64,000 nucleotides of DNA from contig CAJOMU010000006.1 of assembly GCA_905235735.1 (NCBI GenBank), forward strand, positions 60,443 through 124,442, given 5' to 3'. This document shows, one piece after another, positions 8,302 to 16,763 of the stretch; the first letter of the stretch is position 1, and every line of letters starts with the position of its first letter. Source of the stretch: an uncultured Synergistales bacterium. GTDB lineage: Bacteria; Synergistota; Synergistia; Synergistales; Aminobacteriaceae. Both the position numbers and the translations under genes were made by a program. The notes under the pieces were generated by a model, which had not been told where the DNA came from, did no database searches, and was given only the letters and a program-made list of their open reading frames with translations.

Positions 8302-9549
8302 ATGAAGACGGTAATAATGGCAGGCGGTAAGGGAACACGAATAGCATCAGTGAATTCAAATGTTCCCAAGCCAATGATAGATTTAGCCGGTAAACCTGTT
8401 CTTGAACATACGATTGAGTGTTTACGCTCTCAAGGGTTCGATGAAATCATCATGACCGTTTCATACATGGCAGACGTAATCATGAATCACTTCGGGGACG
8501 GAGAAAATTTCGGCGTTAAGATTGAATATTACGTTGAAGAAAAGCCTTTAGGGAATGCAGGAGCGTTATTCAGGATTCGTGATAAGCTCGGAGACAAATT
8601 CCTGCTCCTTAATGCAGATGTAATATTTGATGTCGATTTGAATCGATTTGCACAGTATCATTCAGACAAGAATGCGCTCGTAACACTCTTCACTCACCCT
8701 AACAGCCACCCTTACGACAGCGGGATAATCATTGCAGATGAGAATCATTCCGTAACTCAATGGCTCACGAAGGAAGATGTGCGTCCTCAATGGTACAGAA
8801 ACAGAGTGAATGCAGGAATACACATCATAGAATCATCTGTGCTTGATGATGTTGAAGTTTCTGGTGAGAAAATCGATTTAGACCGTCAGATATTGAAGCC
8901 CTTGTGCAGTTCAGGAAGAGTATTCTGTTATGACAGCCCCGAATACGTCAAGGATATGGGAACACCTGAAAGATATATGCAGGTTCAGAATGATTTTCTC
9001 TCAGGCAGAGTTCATGCGCGTAACTTGAAGCATAAACAGAAGGCAGTGTTTCTTGACCGCGACGGTACAATCAATAAGTTCGTTGGATTCCTGCGTAACA
9101 TTGAAGACTTTGAACTCTTACCAGATGTACCAGAGGCAATAAGACGCATAAATTCATCAGGTTATCTCGCAATTGTCGTAACGAATCAGCCGGTGATAGC
9201 TCGCGGTGAAGTGAGTGTATCTGAACTTGAAGAGATACATAACAAAATGGAGACGCTGTTAGGCCAGGAAGGAGCATATTTAGACGCAATATATTACTGT
9301 CCACATCACCCGCATAAAGGTTATGAGGGAGAAATTCCAGAACTCAAGATTGAATGTGATTGCAGGAAGCCTAAGCCAGGAATGTTATTGAGAGCAGCAG
9401 ATGATTTCAACATAGATTTATCGCAGTCATGGATAATAGGAGATTCTGAGAATGATATTCTTGCTGGTAAGGCCGCCGGTTGTAAGACAGGATTAATAGG
9501 TTCAGATTATGATTCACTGTATGATTTCATATCAAGGGAGATTGCATAA
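8302..9549 (+). CDS. Fused heptose-1-phosphate nucleotidyltransferase and heptose bisphosphatase
   Basis: Two enzymes in one 415-residue chain. Residues 1-230 are a sugar-phosphate nucleotidyltransferase with MAGGKGTR and the NAD..D metal region, resembling HddC guanylyltransferase. Residues 248-415 are a HAD phosphatase of the GmhB type: FLDRDGTIN, VVTNQPVIARG, a Cys/His zinc loop (CPHHPH ... CDCRKPKPG) and GDSENDI. GmhB removes the 7-phosphate of heptose-1,7-bisphosphate and HddC then makes GDP-heptose, so the fusion joins consecutive steps. It begins one base after fcl and overlaps hddA. The isomerase GmhA, needed for the first step, is not in the window. Confidence 0.85.
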   Translation: MKTVIMAGGKGTRIASVNSNVPKPMIDLAGKPVLEHTIECLRSQGFDEIIMTVSYMADVIMNHFGDGENFGVKIEYYVEEKPLGNAGALFRIRDKLGDKFLLLNADVIFDVDLNRFAQYHSDKNALVTLFTHPNSHPYDSGIIIADENHSVTQWLTKEDVRPQWYRNRVNAGIHIIESSVLDDVEVSGEKIDLDRQILKPLCSSGRVFCYDSPEYVKDMGTPERYMQVQNDFLSGRVHARNLKHKQKAVFLDRDGTINKFVGFLRNIEDFELLPDVPEAIRRINSSGYLAIVVTNQPVIARGEVSVSELEEIHNKMETLLGQEGAYLDAIYYCPHHPHKGYEGEIPELKIECDCRKPKPGMLLRAADDFNIDLSQSWIIGDSENDILAGKAAGCKTGLIGSDYDSLYDFISREIA

Positions 9550-10550
9550 TGATAATCACAAAGACACCGTTCAGAATGTCATTCTTCGGAGGGGGAACGG
9601 ATATTCCAGAGTTCTTTAATGTTCATGGAGGAGCTGTTATATCTTCAACGTTCAACAAGTACTGCTATGTTCATGTCCGGCATCTTCCGAGATTCTTCAA
9701 CTATTCAAATCAGGTAGTATATTCGCAGATTGAACGCGTGAAGAATGTGAATGAGATAAATCATCCTGCTGTACGTGAATGTATGAAATATCTCGATATG
9801 CACGAGCTTATAGTTTCGTATGATGCAGACCTCCCGGCACGAACAGGATTAGGAACAAGCAGCTCATTCGTTGTGGGAATGCTCAATGCGTTTTATGCCC
9901 TCAAAGGAAAATACGCAGGCAAGAAGAAACTTGCAGATGAGGCGATACATATTGAACGTGATTTATGCAAAGAGGCAGGAGGGTGGCAGGATCAGGTAGC
10001 GGCATCATTCGGAGGATTTAACCGCATAGATTTCAATCGTGAAGGCTATGAAGTTTCGCCCGTCATAATATCTCCTGAACGTAAGCATGAACTTAACGAT
10101 AACCTGATGTTATTCTTCACAGGATTCTCTCGTTTCTCATCGGAAATTCAGAATGACACGAAGAAAAATATTCAAGAGAAGACGAAACAGCTCTTAGAGA
10201 TGAAAGCACTAGTTGATGATGCGGAGAGGATATTAACGGACAGGAAAGCAGACCTTGATGATTTCGGAAGGCTGTTACATGAAACATGGAAGCTGAAACG
10301 TCAGACAGGAAATAAAATATCAACCAGCGATATTGATTCACTATATGAACGTGCAATGAATGCAGGTGCACTCGGAGGCAAACTCTTGGGTGCAGGCGGA
10401 GGAGGTTTCTTATTGTTCTATGTGCCTAAGGAGAATCAGAAGTTGTTGATTGAATCATTGAGTGAGCTTTTGCTTGTACCGTTTGAATTCGAGAACAACG
10501 GAACGGATATAATTTACTATGACCCTGAAAATTATTCACTGGAGGACTGA
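9549..10550 (+). CDS. hddA: D-glycero-D-manno-heptose 7-phosphate kinase
   Basis: A 333-residue GHMP-family kinase that phosphorylates C1 of heptose-7-phosphate. Landmarks are TKTPFRMSFFGGGTD at the N-terminus, the ATP loop TGLGTSSSF near 98-106, and the C-terminal GGKLLGAGGGGFLLF motif. The start codon overlaps the stop of the preceding fused enzyme by one base, so the kinase, phosphatase and nucleotidyltransferase steps are made together. The product path leads to GDP-D-glycero-alpha-D-manno-heptose, a building block of surface glycans. Confidence 0.88.
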   Translation: MIITKTPFRMSFFGGGTDIPEFFNVHGGAVISSTFNKYCYVHVRHLPRFFNYSNQVVYSQIERVKNVNEINHPAVRECMKYLDMHELIVSYDADLPARTGLGTSSSFVVGMLNAFYALKGKYAGKKKLADEAIHIERDLCKEAGGWQDQVAASFGGFNRIDFNREGYEVSPVIISPERKHELNDNLMLFFTGFSRFSSEIQNDTKKNIQEKTKQLLEMKALVDDAERILTDRKADLDDFGRLLHETWKLKRQTGNKISTSDIDSLYERAMNAGALGGKLLGAGGGGFLLFYVPKENQKLLIESLSELLLVPFEFENNGTDIIYYDPENYSLED

Positions 10551-10553
10551 ACA

Positions 10554-11585
10554 ATGAAAGCATTAATCACAGGCATAACAGGTATGGTAGGTTCACACCT
10601 GGCAGATTACCTTCTTGAACATACAGACTGGGACATATACGGCGTATGCAGATGGAGAAGCCCTCTCGATAACGTATCGCATCTTCTTGAAAGAGCGAAT
10701 CATCATGACAGGTTATACTTTGAATATGCAGACCTGAACGATGAGATTTCATTGATACACGTCATCAATACCGTGAAACCTGATTACGTTTTTCATCTTG
10801 CGGCACAGAGTTACCCTTTGACATCATTCACTGCACCAATCGACACGCTGAACACGAACGTACTCGGAACATGCAGACTGCTTGAGGCATTGAGGCTCGC
10901 AATTGATTCGGATAAACACTACAAGCCGGTGATACATGTATGCGCATCATCAGAAGTCTTCGGGAGAATTCCTGCGGACAAAAAGCCTGAGACAGGTATA
11001 CATGAAGATTGTCCGTTTCACCCTGCAAGCCCTTACGCAATCAGCAAGACAGGAACAGATTTACTCGGAAGATATTACGCTGAAGCATACGGAATGACAA
11101 TCATGACAACTCGAATGTTCACTCATACAGGGCCAAGACGCGGCGATGTATTTCATGAATCCACGTTTGCGAAACAGATTGCAATGATTGAAGCAGGCAT
11201 GACTGAACCTGTCGTTATGGTCGGCAATCTCAAATCACTTCGCACATATGCAGATGTCCGTGATGCAGTGAGGGCATATTACATGCTGGTAACGATAAAT
11301 CCGATCGCGGGGGAATATTACAACATAGGCGGAACGTATACATGTCTTGTTGAAGATACATTGAAGACTCTAATATCATACAGTCCCATGAAGGATAAGA
11401 TAACGATTCAAGAAGACCCTGAACGATTGAGACCCATTGATGCGGATCTACAAGTGCCTGATTGCAGGAAATTCAAAGCACATACGGGCTGGGAGCCTGA
11501 AATACCATTTGAGAAGACTATGCATGACCTATTAAATTACTGGAGAGAACGAATTAGAAAAGGAGAATCATTTCTTACGAGATAA
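10554..11585 (+). CDS. SDR-family nucleotide-sugar dehydratase/reductase (GDP-mannose 4,6-dehydratase-like)
   Basis: A 343-residue extended short-chain dehydrogenase. It has the ITGITGMVGSH nucleotide loop, HLAAQS, a catalytic SSEVFG segment and YAISK Tyr-x3-Lys. THTGPRRGDVFHE is typical of the GDP-mannose dehydratase and Rmd group. GGAGG and short spacing support ATG 10554, three bases after hddA. It may dehydrate or reduce a GDP-hexose or GDP-heptose; I cannot tell which. It ends the + strand sugar operon at a shared terminator with the convergent gmd genes. Confidence 0.75.
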   Translation: MKALITGITGMVGSHLADYLLEHTDWDIYGVCRWRSPLDNVSHLLERANHHDRLYFEYADLNDEISLIHVINTVKPDYVFHLAAQSYPLTSFTAPIDTLNTNVLGTCRLLEALRLAIDSDKHYKPVIHVCASSEVFGRIPADKKPETGIHEDCPFHPASPYAISKTGTDLLGRYYAEAYGMTIMTTRMFTHTGPRRGDVFHESTFAKQIAMIEAGMTEPVVMVGNLKSLRTYADVRDAVRAYYMLVTINPIAGEYYNIGGTYTCLVEDTLKTLISYSPMKDKITIQEDPERLRPIDADLQVPDCRKFKAHTGWEPEIPFEKTMHDLLNYWRERIRKGESFLTR

Positions 11586-11593
11586 AAATAAAT

Positions 11594-11629
11594 CCCCTCA
11601 TGAAAAATATGTGAGGGGGAAATTTTTTT
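11594..11629. terminator. Terminator between convergent sugar operons
   Basis: CCCCTCA (11594-11600) pairs with TGAGGGG (11612-11618). T-rich sequence follows on the + strand (11623-11629), and A-rich sequence precedes it, so it can work in both directions. Confidence 0.85.
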
Positions 11630-11633
11630 GCGT

Positions 11634-12725
11634 TTATGCTTCTTCTAGTGCACTCGTTATCCCATAGCCTGCATCGCGAAGCAGTATATCTTTCCTGAAT
11701 AACTCAATATCATTCTTCACCATACGTTTCACAAGCTCAGGAAATGTTACATGTCTCTTCCAGCCTAAAATACTTTCTGCCTTTGACGGATCACCGAGCA
11801 GCAAATCAACTTCTGTCGGCCTGAAGAACTGCGGATCAACTTCAACAATTGTTTTGCCTGTTTTTGCGTCTATCCCTTTCTCGTTGACTCCTTCACCTGA
11901 CCATTCGAGATTTATCCCGGCCTCTTTGAACGCAAGAGTAGCAAATTCACGAACCGAATGTGTCTCGCCTGACGCAATCACAAAATCATCGGGCTTATCC
12001 TGCTGCAATATCATCCACATAGCACGCACATAATCTTCTGCATGACCCCAGTCGCGTTTTGCGTTGAGATTACCCAAATACGTTTTCTCCTGAAGTCCTA
12101 ATGATATTCTTGCTGCTGCTCTCGTTATCTTTCTCGTAACAAATGTTTCACCGCGTAATTCTGATTCATGATTGAAGAGTATTCCATTGCAGGCAAAAAT
12201 GTTATAAGCTTCTCTGTAATTCACAGTTATCCAGTATGCATATAATTTCGCCGCCGCATATGGGCTTCTCGGATAAAATGGTGTCGTCTCCTTCTGTGGT
12301 GTCTCTTGAACCTTTCCGTATAGTTCGCTTGTTGATGCCTGATAGAACTTCGTGTGCTTATCCAGTCCCGTTATCCTCAATGCCTCAAGTATTCTCAATG
12401 CGCCTATAGCATCAGAATCAGCAGTGTATTCAGGTGTCTCGAATGAAACCCGTACATGACTCTGTGCAGCAAGATTATAAATTTCATCAGGTTGTATCAT
12501 CTGAACCAGTCGTATAATGCTGGCTGAATCTGTAAGGTCTGCATAATTCAGAAAGAATTTGTGCCCTTCTCCGTGAAGCTGATCGAAAAATTTATCGATA
12601 CGTGCCGTGTTGAAGATTGAACTTCTCCTTTTAAGTCCGTGAACTTCGTAGCCTTTCTCAAGAAGTAATTGTGTTAGGTATGCTCCGTCCTGACCTGTTA
12701 CACCTGTTATTATTGCCTTCTTCAT
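11634..12725 (-). CDS. gmd: GDP-mannose 4,6-dehydratase
   Basis: Removes water from GDP-D-mannose to give GDP-4-keto-6-deoxy-D-mannose, the branch point to fucose, rhamnose and related sugars. The 363-residue product has [10 protein letters not shown] for NADP binding, the catalytic STSELYG (Thr and Glu), and YAAAK (Tyr-x3-Lys). The region that is usually [14 protein letters not shown] reads [14 protein letters not shown] here, a small departure also found in the neighbouring paralogue. It lies six bases after that paralogue and ends the minus-strand operon. Fcl on the other strand could use its product. Confidence 0.9.
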   Translation of the reverse strand: MKKAIITGVTGQDGAYLTQLLLEKGYEVHGLKRRSSIFNTARIDKFFDQLHGEGHKFFLNYADLTDSASIIRLVQMIQPDEIYNLAAQSHVRVSFETPEYTADSDAIGALRILEALRITGLDKHTKFYQASTSELYGKVQETPQKETTPFYPRSPYAAAKLYAYWITVNYREAYNIFACNGILFNHESELRGETFVTRKITRAAARISLGLQEKTYLGNLNAKRDWGHAEDYVRAMWMILQQDKPDDFVIASGETHSVREFATLAFKEAGINLEWSGEGVNEKGIDAKTGKTIVEVDPQFFRPTEVDLLLGDPSKAESILGWKRHVTFPELVKRMVKNDIELFRKDILLRDAGYGITSALEEA

Positions 12726-12731
12726 AACTGA

Positions 12732-13757
12732 TTAATTTTTTTCCTCCTTTAATGATTCAATATCATGTTTCACCATTCGCCTGATTAACTCTCTGAATGT
12801 TACATGACGTTTCCAGCCTAAGATACGTTCTGCCTTTGATGAATCTCCAAGCATTAAATTCACTTCCGAAGGCCTGAAGAATTTCGGATCAACTTCAACT
12901 AATATTCTTCCCGTGTCCGTATCAATGCCCTTCTCATTTATGCCCTCACCAGACCATTCGAGATTTATTCCTGCCTCCCTGAATGCAAGTGATGCAAACT
13001 CCCTGACCGAATGCGTCTCACCAGATGAAATTACGAAATCATCAGGCGTATCATTCTGAAGCATTAGATACATGGCCTCTGTGTAGTCTTCTGAATGTCC
13101 CCAGTCCTTATTTGCGTTCAGATTCCCCAGAAACAATTTATCCTGAAGTCCGAGTGAAATTCTTGCGGCTGACATCGTTATCTTTCGTGTAACGAATGAT
13201 TCACTGCGTAATTCTGATTCATGATTGAAGAGAATCCCATTGCAGGCGAAAATGTTATAGGCTTCCCTATAATTGACCGTTATCCAGTGTGCATAGAGTT
13301 TAGCTATCGCATATGGGCTTCTGGGGTAGAACGGAGTAGATTCATTCTGCGGAGATGTCTTCACATTCCCGAAAAGCTCGCAGGTTGATGCCTGAAAGAA
13401 TTTCGTATGCTTCTCAAGTCCGAGTATCCTTATTGTCTCAAGAATTCTTAGTACCCCAACAGCATCAAGATCCGCTGTGTATTCTGGCATCTCAAATGAC
13501 ATTGCTACATTGCTTTGTGCCGCAAGATTGTATATTTCATCCGGCTGTATCTTCTGAATCGTCTGCATTAGACTTGATGAATCTGTCAGCTCCCCATTAT
13601 GAATGAAAAGTTTTTCACTCTCCGGCATACTGTCAACATTAACTGACGTTGAAGTTCTTCTTTTCAGTCCGTGAACTTCATAACCTTTGCTTAGGAGAAG
13701 ACGCGTTAAATATTTCCCGTCCTGACCTGTTATTCCCGTAATCAGTGCCTTCTTCAT
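12732..13757 (-). CDS. Second Gmd-like GDP-sugar 4,6-dehydratase
   Basis: A 341-residue paralogue of the adjacent gmd, very similar in the C-terminal half but different in the N-terminal substrate region: a shorter loop after LKRRTS and STCELFGNV where Gmd has STSELYGKV. The key Thr, Glu, Tyr and Lys are kept (YAIAK), so it should be active. Because a full GDP-heptose set lies on the facing strand, one reading is that this copy is a GDP-heptose 4,6-dehydratase (DmhA-like) and the other handles GDP-mannose. That assignment is inference. Confidence 0.8.
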   Translation of the reverse strand: MKKALITGITGQDGKYLTRLLLSKGYEVHGLKRRTSTSVNVDSMPESEKLFIHNGELTDSSSLMQTIQKIQPDEIYNLAAQSNVAMSFEMPEYTADLDAVGVLRILETIRILGLEKHTKFFQASTCELFGNVKTSPQNESTPFYPRSPYAIAKLYAHWITVNYREAYNIFACNGILFNHESELRSESFVTRKITMSAARISLGLQDKLFLGNLNANKDWGHSEDYTEAMYLMLQNDTPDDFVISSGETHSVREFASLAFREAGINLEWSGEGINEKGIDTDTGRILVEVDPKFFRPSEVNLMLGDSSKAERILGWKRHVTFRELIRRMVKHDIESLKEEKN

Positions 13758-13781
13758 TAATGCTCACTCCTTATATGAATG

Positions 13782-15068
13782 TTATGCAAGTTTCCAGTCC
13801 GCATTGAATGCTATAGTTCCCGTCCTCTGAAGCACACAATATGGTGATGGCGTTATCGGCCCTTCAATAATAAATGACACCGACGGCGGCTTATTGTTAC
13901 TTCCAGGTGCAACTATCCAGTTGTCTTTGTAGAGCTGCACTCCAAGTTCTAATCTCTTCTCACCGATATTCAGCATATCAACTGGAACTTTTGAACGAAG
14001 ACACACATGACCTTCAAGTGTCGGAATTTCATTTGGACTGTTCATCTGATCACTGTGAAATGTCCAGTATGTTATCGTTCCTACGTTATCATAAAGCGCA
14101 TAGCCTACACATAAATTCTTGTCTGGTTTCTTCACTATGCCTTCAATCTCAACGTACAAATCTTCTCCGTGTTTCACTGAAGCTAAATTCACTTCACCGT
14201 TTGAATCATACAGTCCAAAACGTAACGGCTTGAAGTATTCATTATCGTACTTGTCTCCGGGATTCTTCCATTCTGCATCTGCCGCATCTCGCTGGGACAT
14301 GCTCATATATTTCTGCACTCCGTCAACTACATTTTCAGTGTCGAAAACTTTATGACCAGATTCAAGACACACTACCCTTCCGCATAACTGTAACACTGCT
14401 CCCATATTATGACTCACGAACAAAATTGTACGGCCTTCCTTGTGGCTTATCTCGTCCATTTTGCCCATACATTTCTTCTGGAATTCCATATCTCCGACTG
14501 CAAGAACTTCATCCACAATCAATATCTCAGAATTCAAATGCGCGGCTATAGCGAAGGCAAGACGAACATACATTCCTGATGAGTAACGCTTAACGGGAGT
14601 ATCAAGGAATTTTTCAATGTCTGCGAATGCAACAATGTCATCGAAATTTCTGCGAATCTCATGCGTCTTCATTCCAAGTATCGCGGCATTCAGATATATA
14701 TTCTCACGTCCAGTTAAGTCCGGGTGAAATCCTGTTCCGACTTCAAGAAGGCTCGACACTCTTCCCTTGATTGAAATTCTTCCTTCTGTCGGGTCTGTAA
14801 TGCGGCTCAAGAGTTTCAGCAGCGTTGACTTCCCTGCTCCGTTATGACCGACAAACGCAACTCGTTCACCCTGTTCAACTTCAAATGACAAATCACGCAA
14901 TGCCCAGAACTCTTCTTCGTTCTTAGGCTTTGAACGTTCTGCAAATGGATTTCTAATTCTGCGCTTCAGTCTTTGAATCCATTCACCCATCACATCATAT
15001 AAGCGTGTCTGCCTCTGATGCGTGAGCATATATTTCTTGCCGAGATTCTCAACTCTTATTGCAAGCAT
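13782..15068 (-). CDS. wzt: Polysaccharide ABC exporter ATPase with C-terminal carbohydrate-binding domain
   Basis: The 428-residue protein drives export of a lipid-linked polysaccharide across the inner membrane. Residues 1-245 are an ABC ATPase with Walker A GHNGAGKST, signature RYSSGMYVRLAFA and Walker B ILIVDEVLAVGD. Residues 260-428 form a Wzt-type C-terminal domain, which in known systems recognises the end of the glycan and sets specificity. An AAGGGGAAGG ribosome site supports ATG 15068. It follows the permease gene by 15 bases. The extra domain implies export of a specific, end-marked glycan. Confidence 0.9.
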   Translation of the reverse strand: MLAIRVENLGKKYMLTHQRQTRLYDVMGEWIQRLKRRIRNPFAERSKPKNEEEFWALRDLSFEVEQGERVAFVGHNGAGKSTLLKLLSRITDPTEGRISIKGRVSSLLEVGTGFHPDLTGRENIYLNAAILGMKTHEIRRNFDDIVAFADIEKFLDTPVKRYSSGMYVRLAFAIAAHLNSEILIVDEVLAVGDMEFQKKCMGKMDEISHKEGRTILFVSHNMGAVLQLCGRVVCLESGHKVFDTENVVDGVQKYMSMSQRDAADAEWKNPGDKYDNEYFKPLRFGLYDSNGEVNLASVKHGEDLYVEIEGIVKKPDKNLCVGYALYDNVGTITYWTFHSDQMNSPNEIPTLEGHVCLRSKVPVDMLNIGEKRLELGVQLYKDNWIVAPGSNNKPPSVSFIIEGPITPSPYCVLQRTGTIAFNADWKLA

Positions 15069-15083
15069 GTTATCACCTTCCCC

Positions 15084-15962
15084 TTAAATGAAGTCCGCAA
15101 ATGATTTCTCCGTCTTCCTGAAGAAACGCATTCCAGAATAGAAAACGAGACTGGACATTATGATTGAGATTATGAACGCAGGAGGATAAAGTGAAGCAGA
15201 TGTACCCTGAATGCACCATCTGAATCCGTCAATGACTCCGACCATAGGATTAAGACTATAAAGCATTCTCCATCTTTCTGGGATAACTGAACTTGAAAAT
15301 CCAACAGGCGATACATAAAGCCCAAATTGAATTATGAACGGCATTATATGAGTGAAGTCTCTGTATTTCACTCCGATTGCTGAGAACCAATACCCAATGC
15401 CTAACGCAGTTATTGTTGCAGGGATAAAGAATATCGGCAGAAGAACTATATACGGAGAAGGAAGAAACCTGTAGATAATCATCAAGATAACAAGCATCGC
15501 TAATGAAATCATAAAGTCTACAGCACTTACGAGAACTGCTGACGTTGGAAGAATTATTCTCGGAAAATATATTTTGCTCACCATATGCGAAGCCCTGATA
15601 AGCGAATCCGAACTTGCCTGCATTGCATTCGCGAAATACTGCCATGGGATCAGAGCAGAGAATACCATGATAGGATACGGAACTGTTCCCTCAGTCGGCA
15701 ACTTTGCCACTCGTCCGAATATCACCGTGAAGATTATCATGCTCAATAACGGACGAATAACGCTCCATGCAATTCCGATTACTGTCTGTTTGTAGCGCAC
15801 GAGAATATCACGCCACGCAAGAAAATAGAAAAGTTCACGGTACTTCAGAAGTTCGTAGATGAAATCCGAAGTTGTCTTGTTGGGTTCAATGATTAAATCA
15901 AATTCTCCTAATGAAGGCTTCAATACCTTCCTGACTTTGTTCTTTACTTTGTCTTGAAACAA
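15084..15962 (-). CDS. wzm: Polysaccharide ABC exporter permease
   Basis: A 292-residue integral membrane protein of the Wzm/TagG family, partner of the downstream ATPase. It has a cytoplasmic start, then about six hydrophobic segments beginning with the run near 65-85; the DILVRYKQTVIGIAWSVIRPLL stretch is the usual family marker at the first cytoplasmic coupling region. Start is TTG 15962 with GAGGAGG 8-14 bases upstream. The position after tlyA and before wzt places it inside the dxs-tlyA-wzm-wzt-gmd run. No glycosyltransferase or polymer ligase genes lie in this window. Confidence 0.9.
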   Translation of the reverse strand: MFQDKVKNKVRKVLKPSLGEFDLIIEPNKTTSDFIYELLKYRELFYFLAWRDILVRYKQTVIGIAWSVIRPLLSMIIFTVIFGRVAKLPTEGTVPYPIMVFSALIPWQYFANAMQASSDSLIRASHMVSKIYFPRIILPTSAVLVSAVDFMISLAMLVILMIIYRFLPSPYIVLLPIFFIPATITALGIGYWFSAIGVKYRDFTHIMPFIIQFGLYVSPVGFSSSVIPERWRMLYSLNPMVGVIDGFRWCIQGTSASLYPPAFIISIIMSSLVFYSGMRFFRKTEKSFADFI

Positions 15963-15974
15963 AATATAACCTCC

Positions 15975-16763
15975 TCATAAATTTTTTGCTTCTATCACTA
16001 TAGCATTAATGTCCGGCTCATACTCACTTTCACAGTGCGTAATATGACACAAAAATTCCGTGTTGCCTTCCGTACCTCTTATCGGTGAATACGTTAATCC
16101 CTCAACATAAAACTTTGTCTCCTCTCGTATGAACCTCATCATATATTCAAGAACTTCAATGTGAATATTCTCATCACGAATCACTCCATGCGATATTTTT
16201 TCGCGTCCTGCCTCGAACTGCGGCTTAATAAGAACTACAGCTTCACCATTATAATCAAGAATGTCATCTAGGACAGGCAATATTAGCTTCAGAGATATGA
16301 ATGATACATCACATACAGCAAGTTCTATCTGTTCAGGGAAATCATTTCGGGTTAAGTATCTTGCGTTCGTCCTGTCCATTACTACAACTCTCGAATCGCT
16401 CGCAAGCCTCCATATCATTTGACCGTATCCGACATCAACCGCATAAACTTTCCCTGCACCTTTCGACAGAAGTACATCCGTGAATCCTCCTGTTGAAGCT
16501 CCGAAGTCAGCGCATATTTTGTTCTCTGCATTCAGACCGAAGACTTCAAATGCACGCAGTAATTTCTTTGCGCCTCTTCCTGCCCATTGCGATACTTCAT
16601 CGACAGTGATATTCACTCCACGTTCATACATTGCTCCTGATTTCGTGATTACCTGACCGTTTACGCGCACTTTTCCTGACATGATTAATGCCTGAGCTTT
16701 ATTCCTCGTGTCAGCAAGGCCAAGTTCAGGCAGTAATTTATCTAGTCGTTCTTTATTCTTCAT
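15975..16763 (-). CDS. tlyA: TlyA-family rRNA methyltransferase
   Basis: A 262-residue protein with an S4 RNA-binding domain (residues 4-60, RLDKLLPELGLADTRNKA) followed by an FtsJ-type methyltransferase with the SAM loop DFGASTGGFTDVLL and VYAVDVGYGQ. Family members 2'-O-methylate 16S and 23S rRNA; older annotation calls them hemolysin A. The first codons overlap the end of dxs by 11 bases, a pairing common in many bacteria. Confidence 0.9.
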   Translation of the reverse strand: MKNKERLDKLLPELGLADTRNKAQALIMSGKVRVNGQVITKSGAMYERGVNITVDEVSQWAGRGAKKLLRAFEVFGLNAENKICADFGASTGGFTDVLLSKGAGKVYAVDVGYGQMIWRLASDSRVVVMDRTNARYLTRNDFPEQIELAVCDVSFISLKLILPVLDDILDYNGEAVVLIKPQFEAGREKISHGVIRDENIHIEVLEYMMRFIREETKFYVEGLTYSPIRGTEGNTEFLCHITHCESEYEPDINAIVIEAKNL

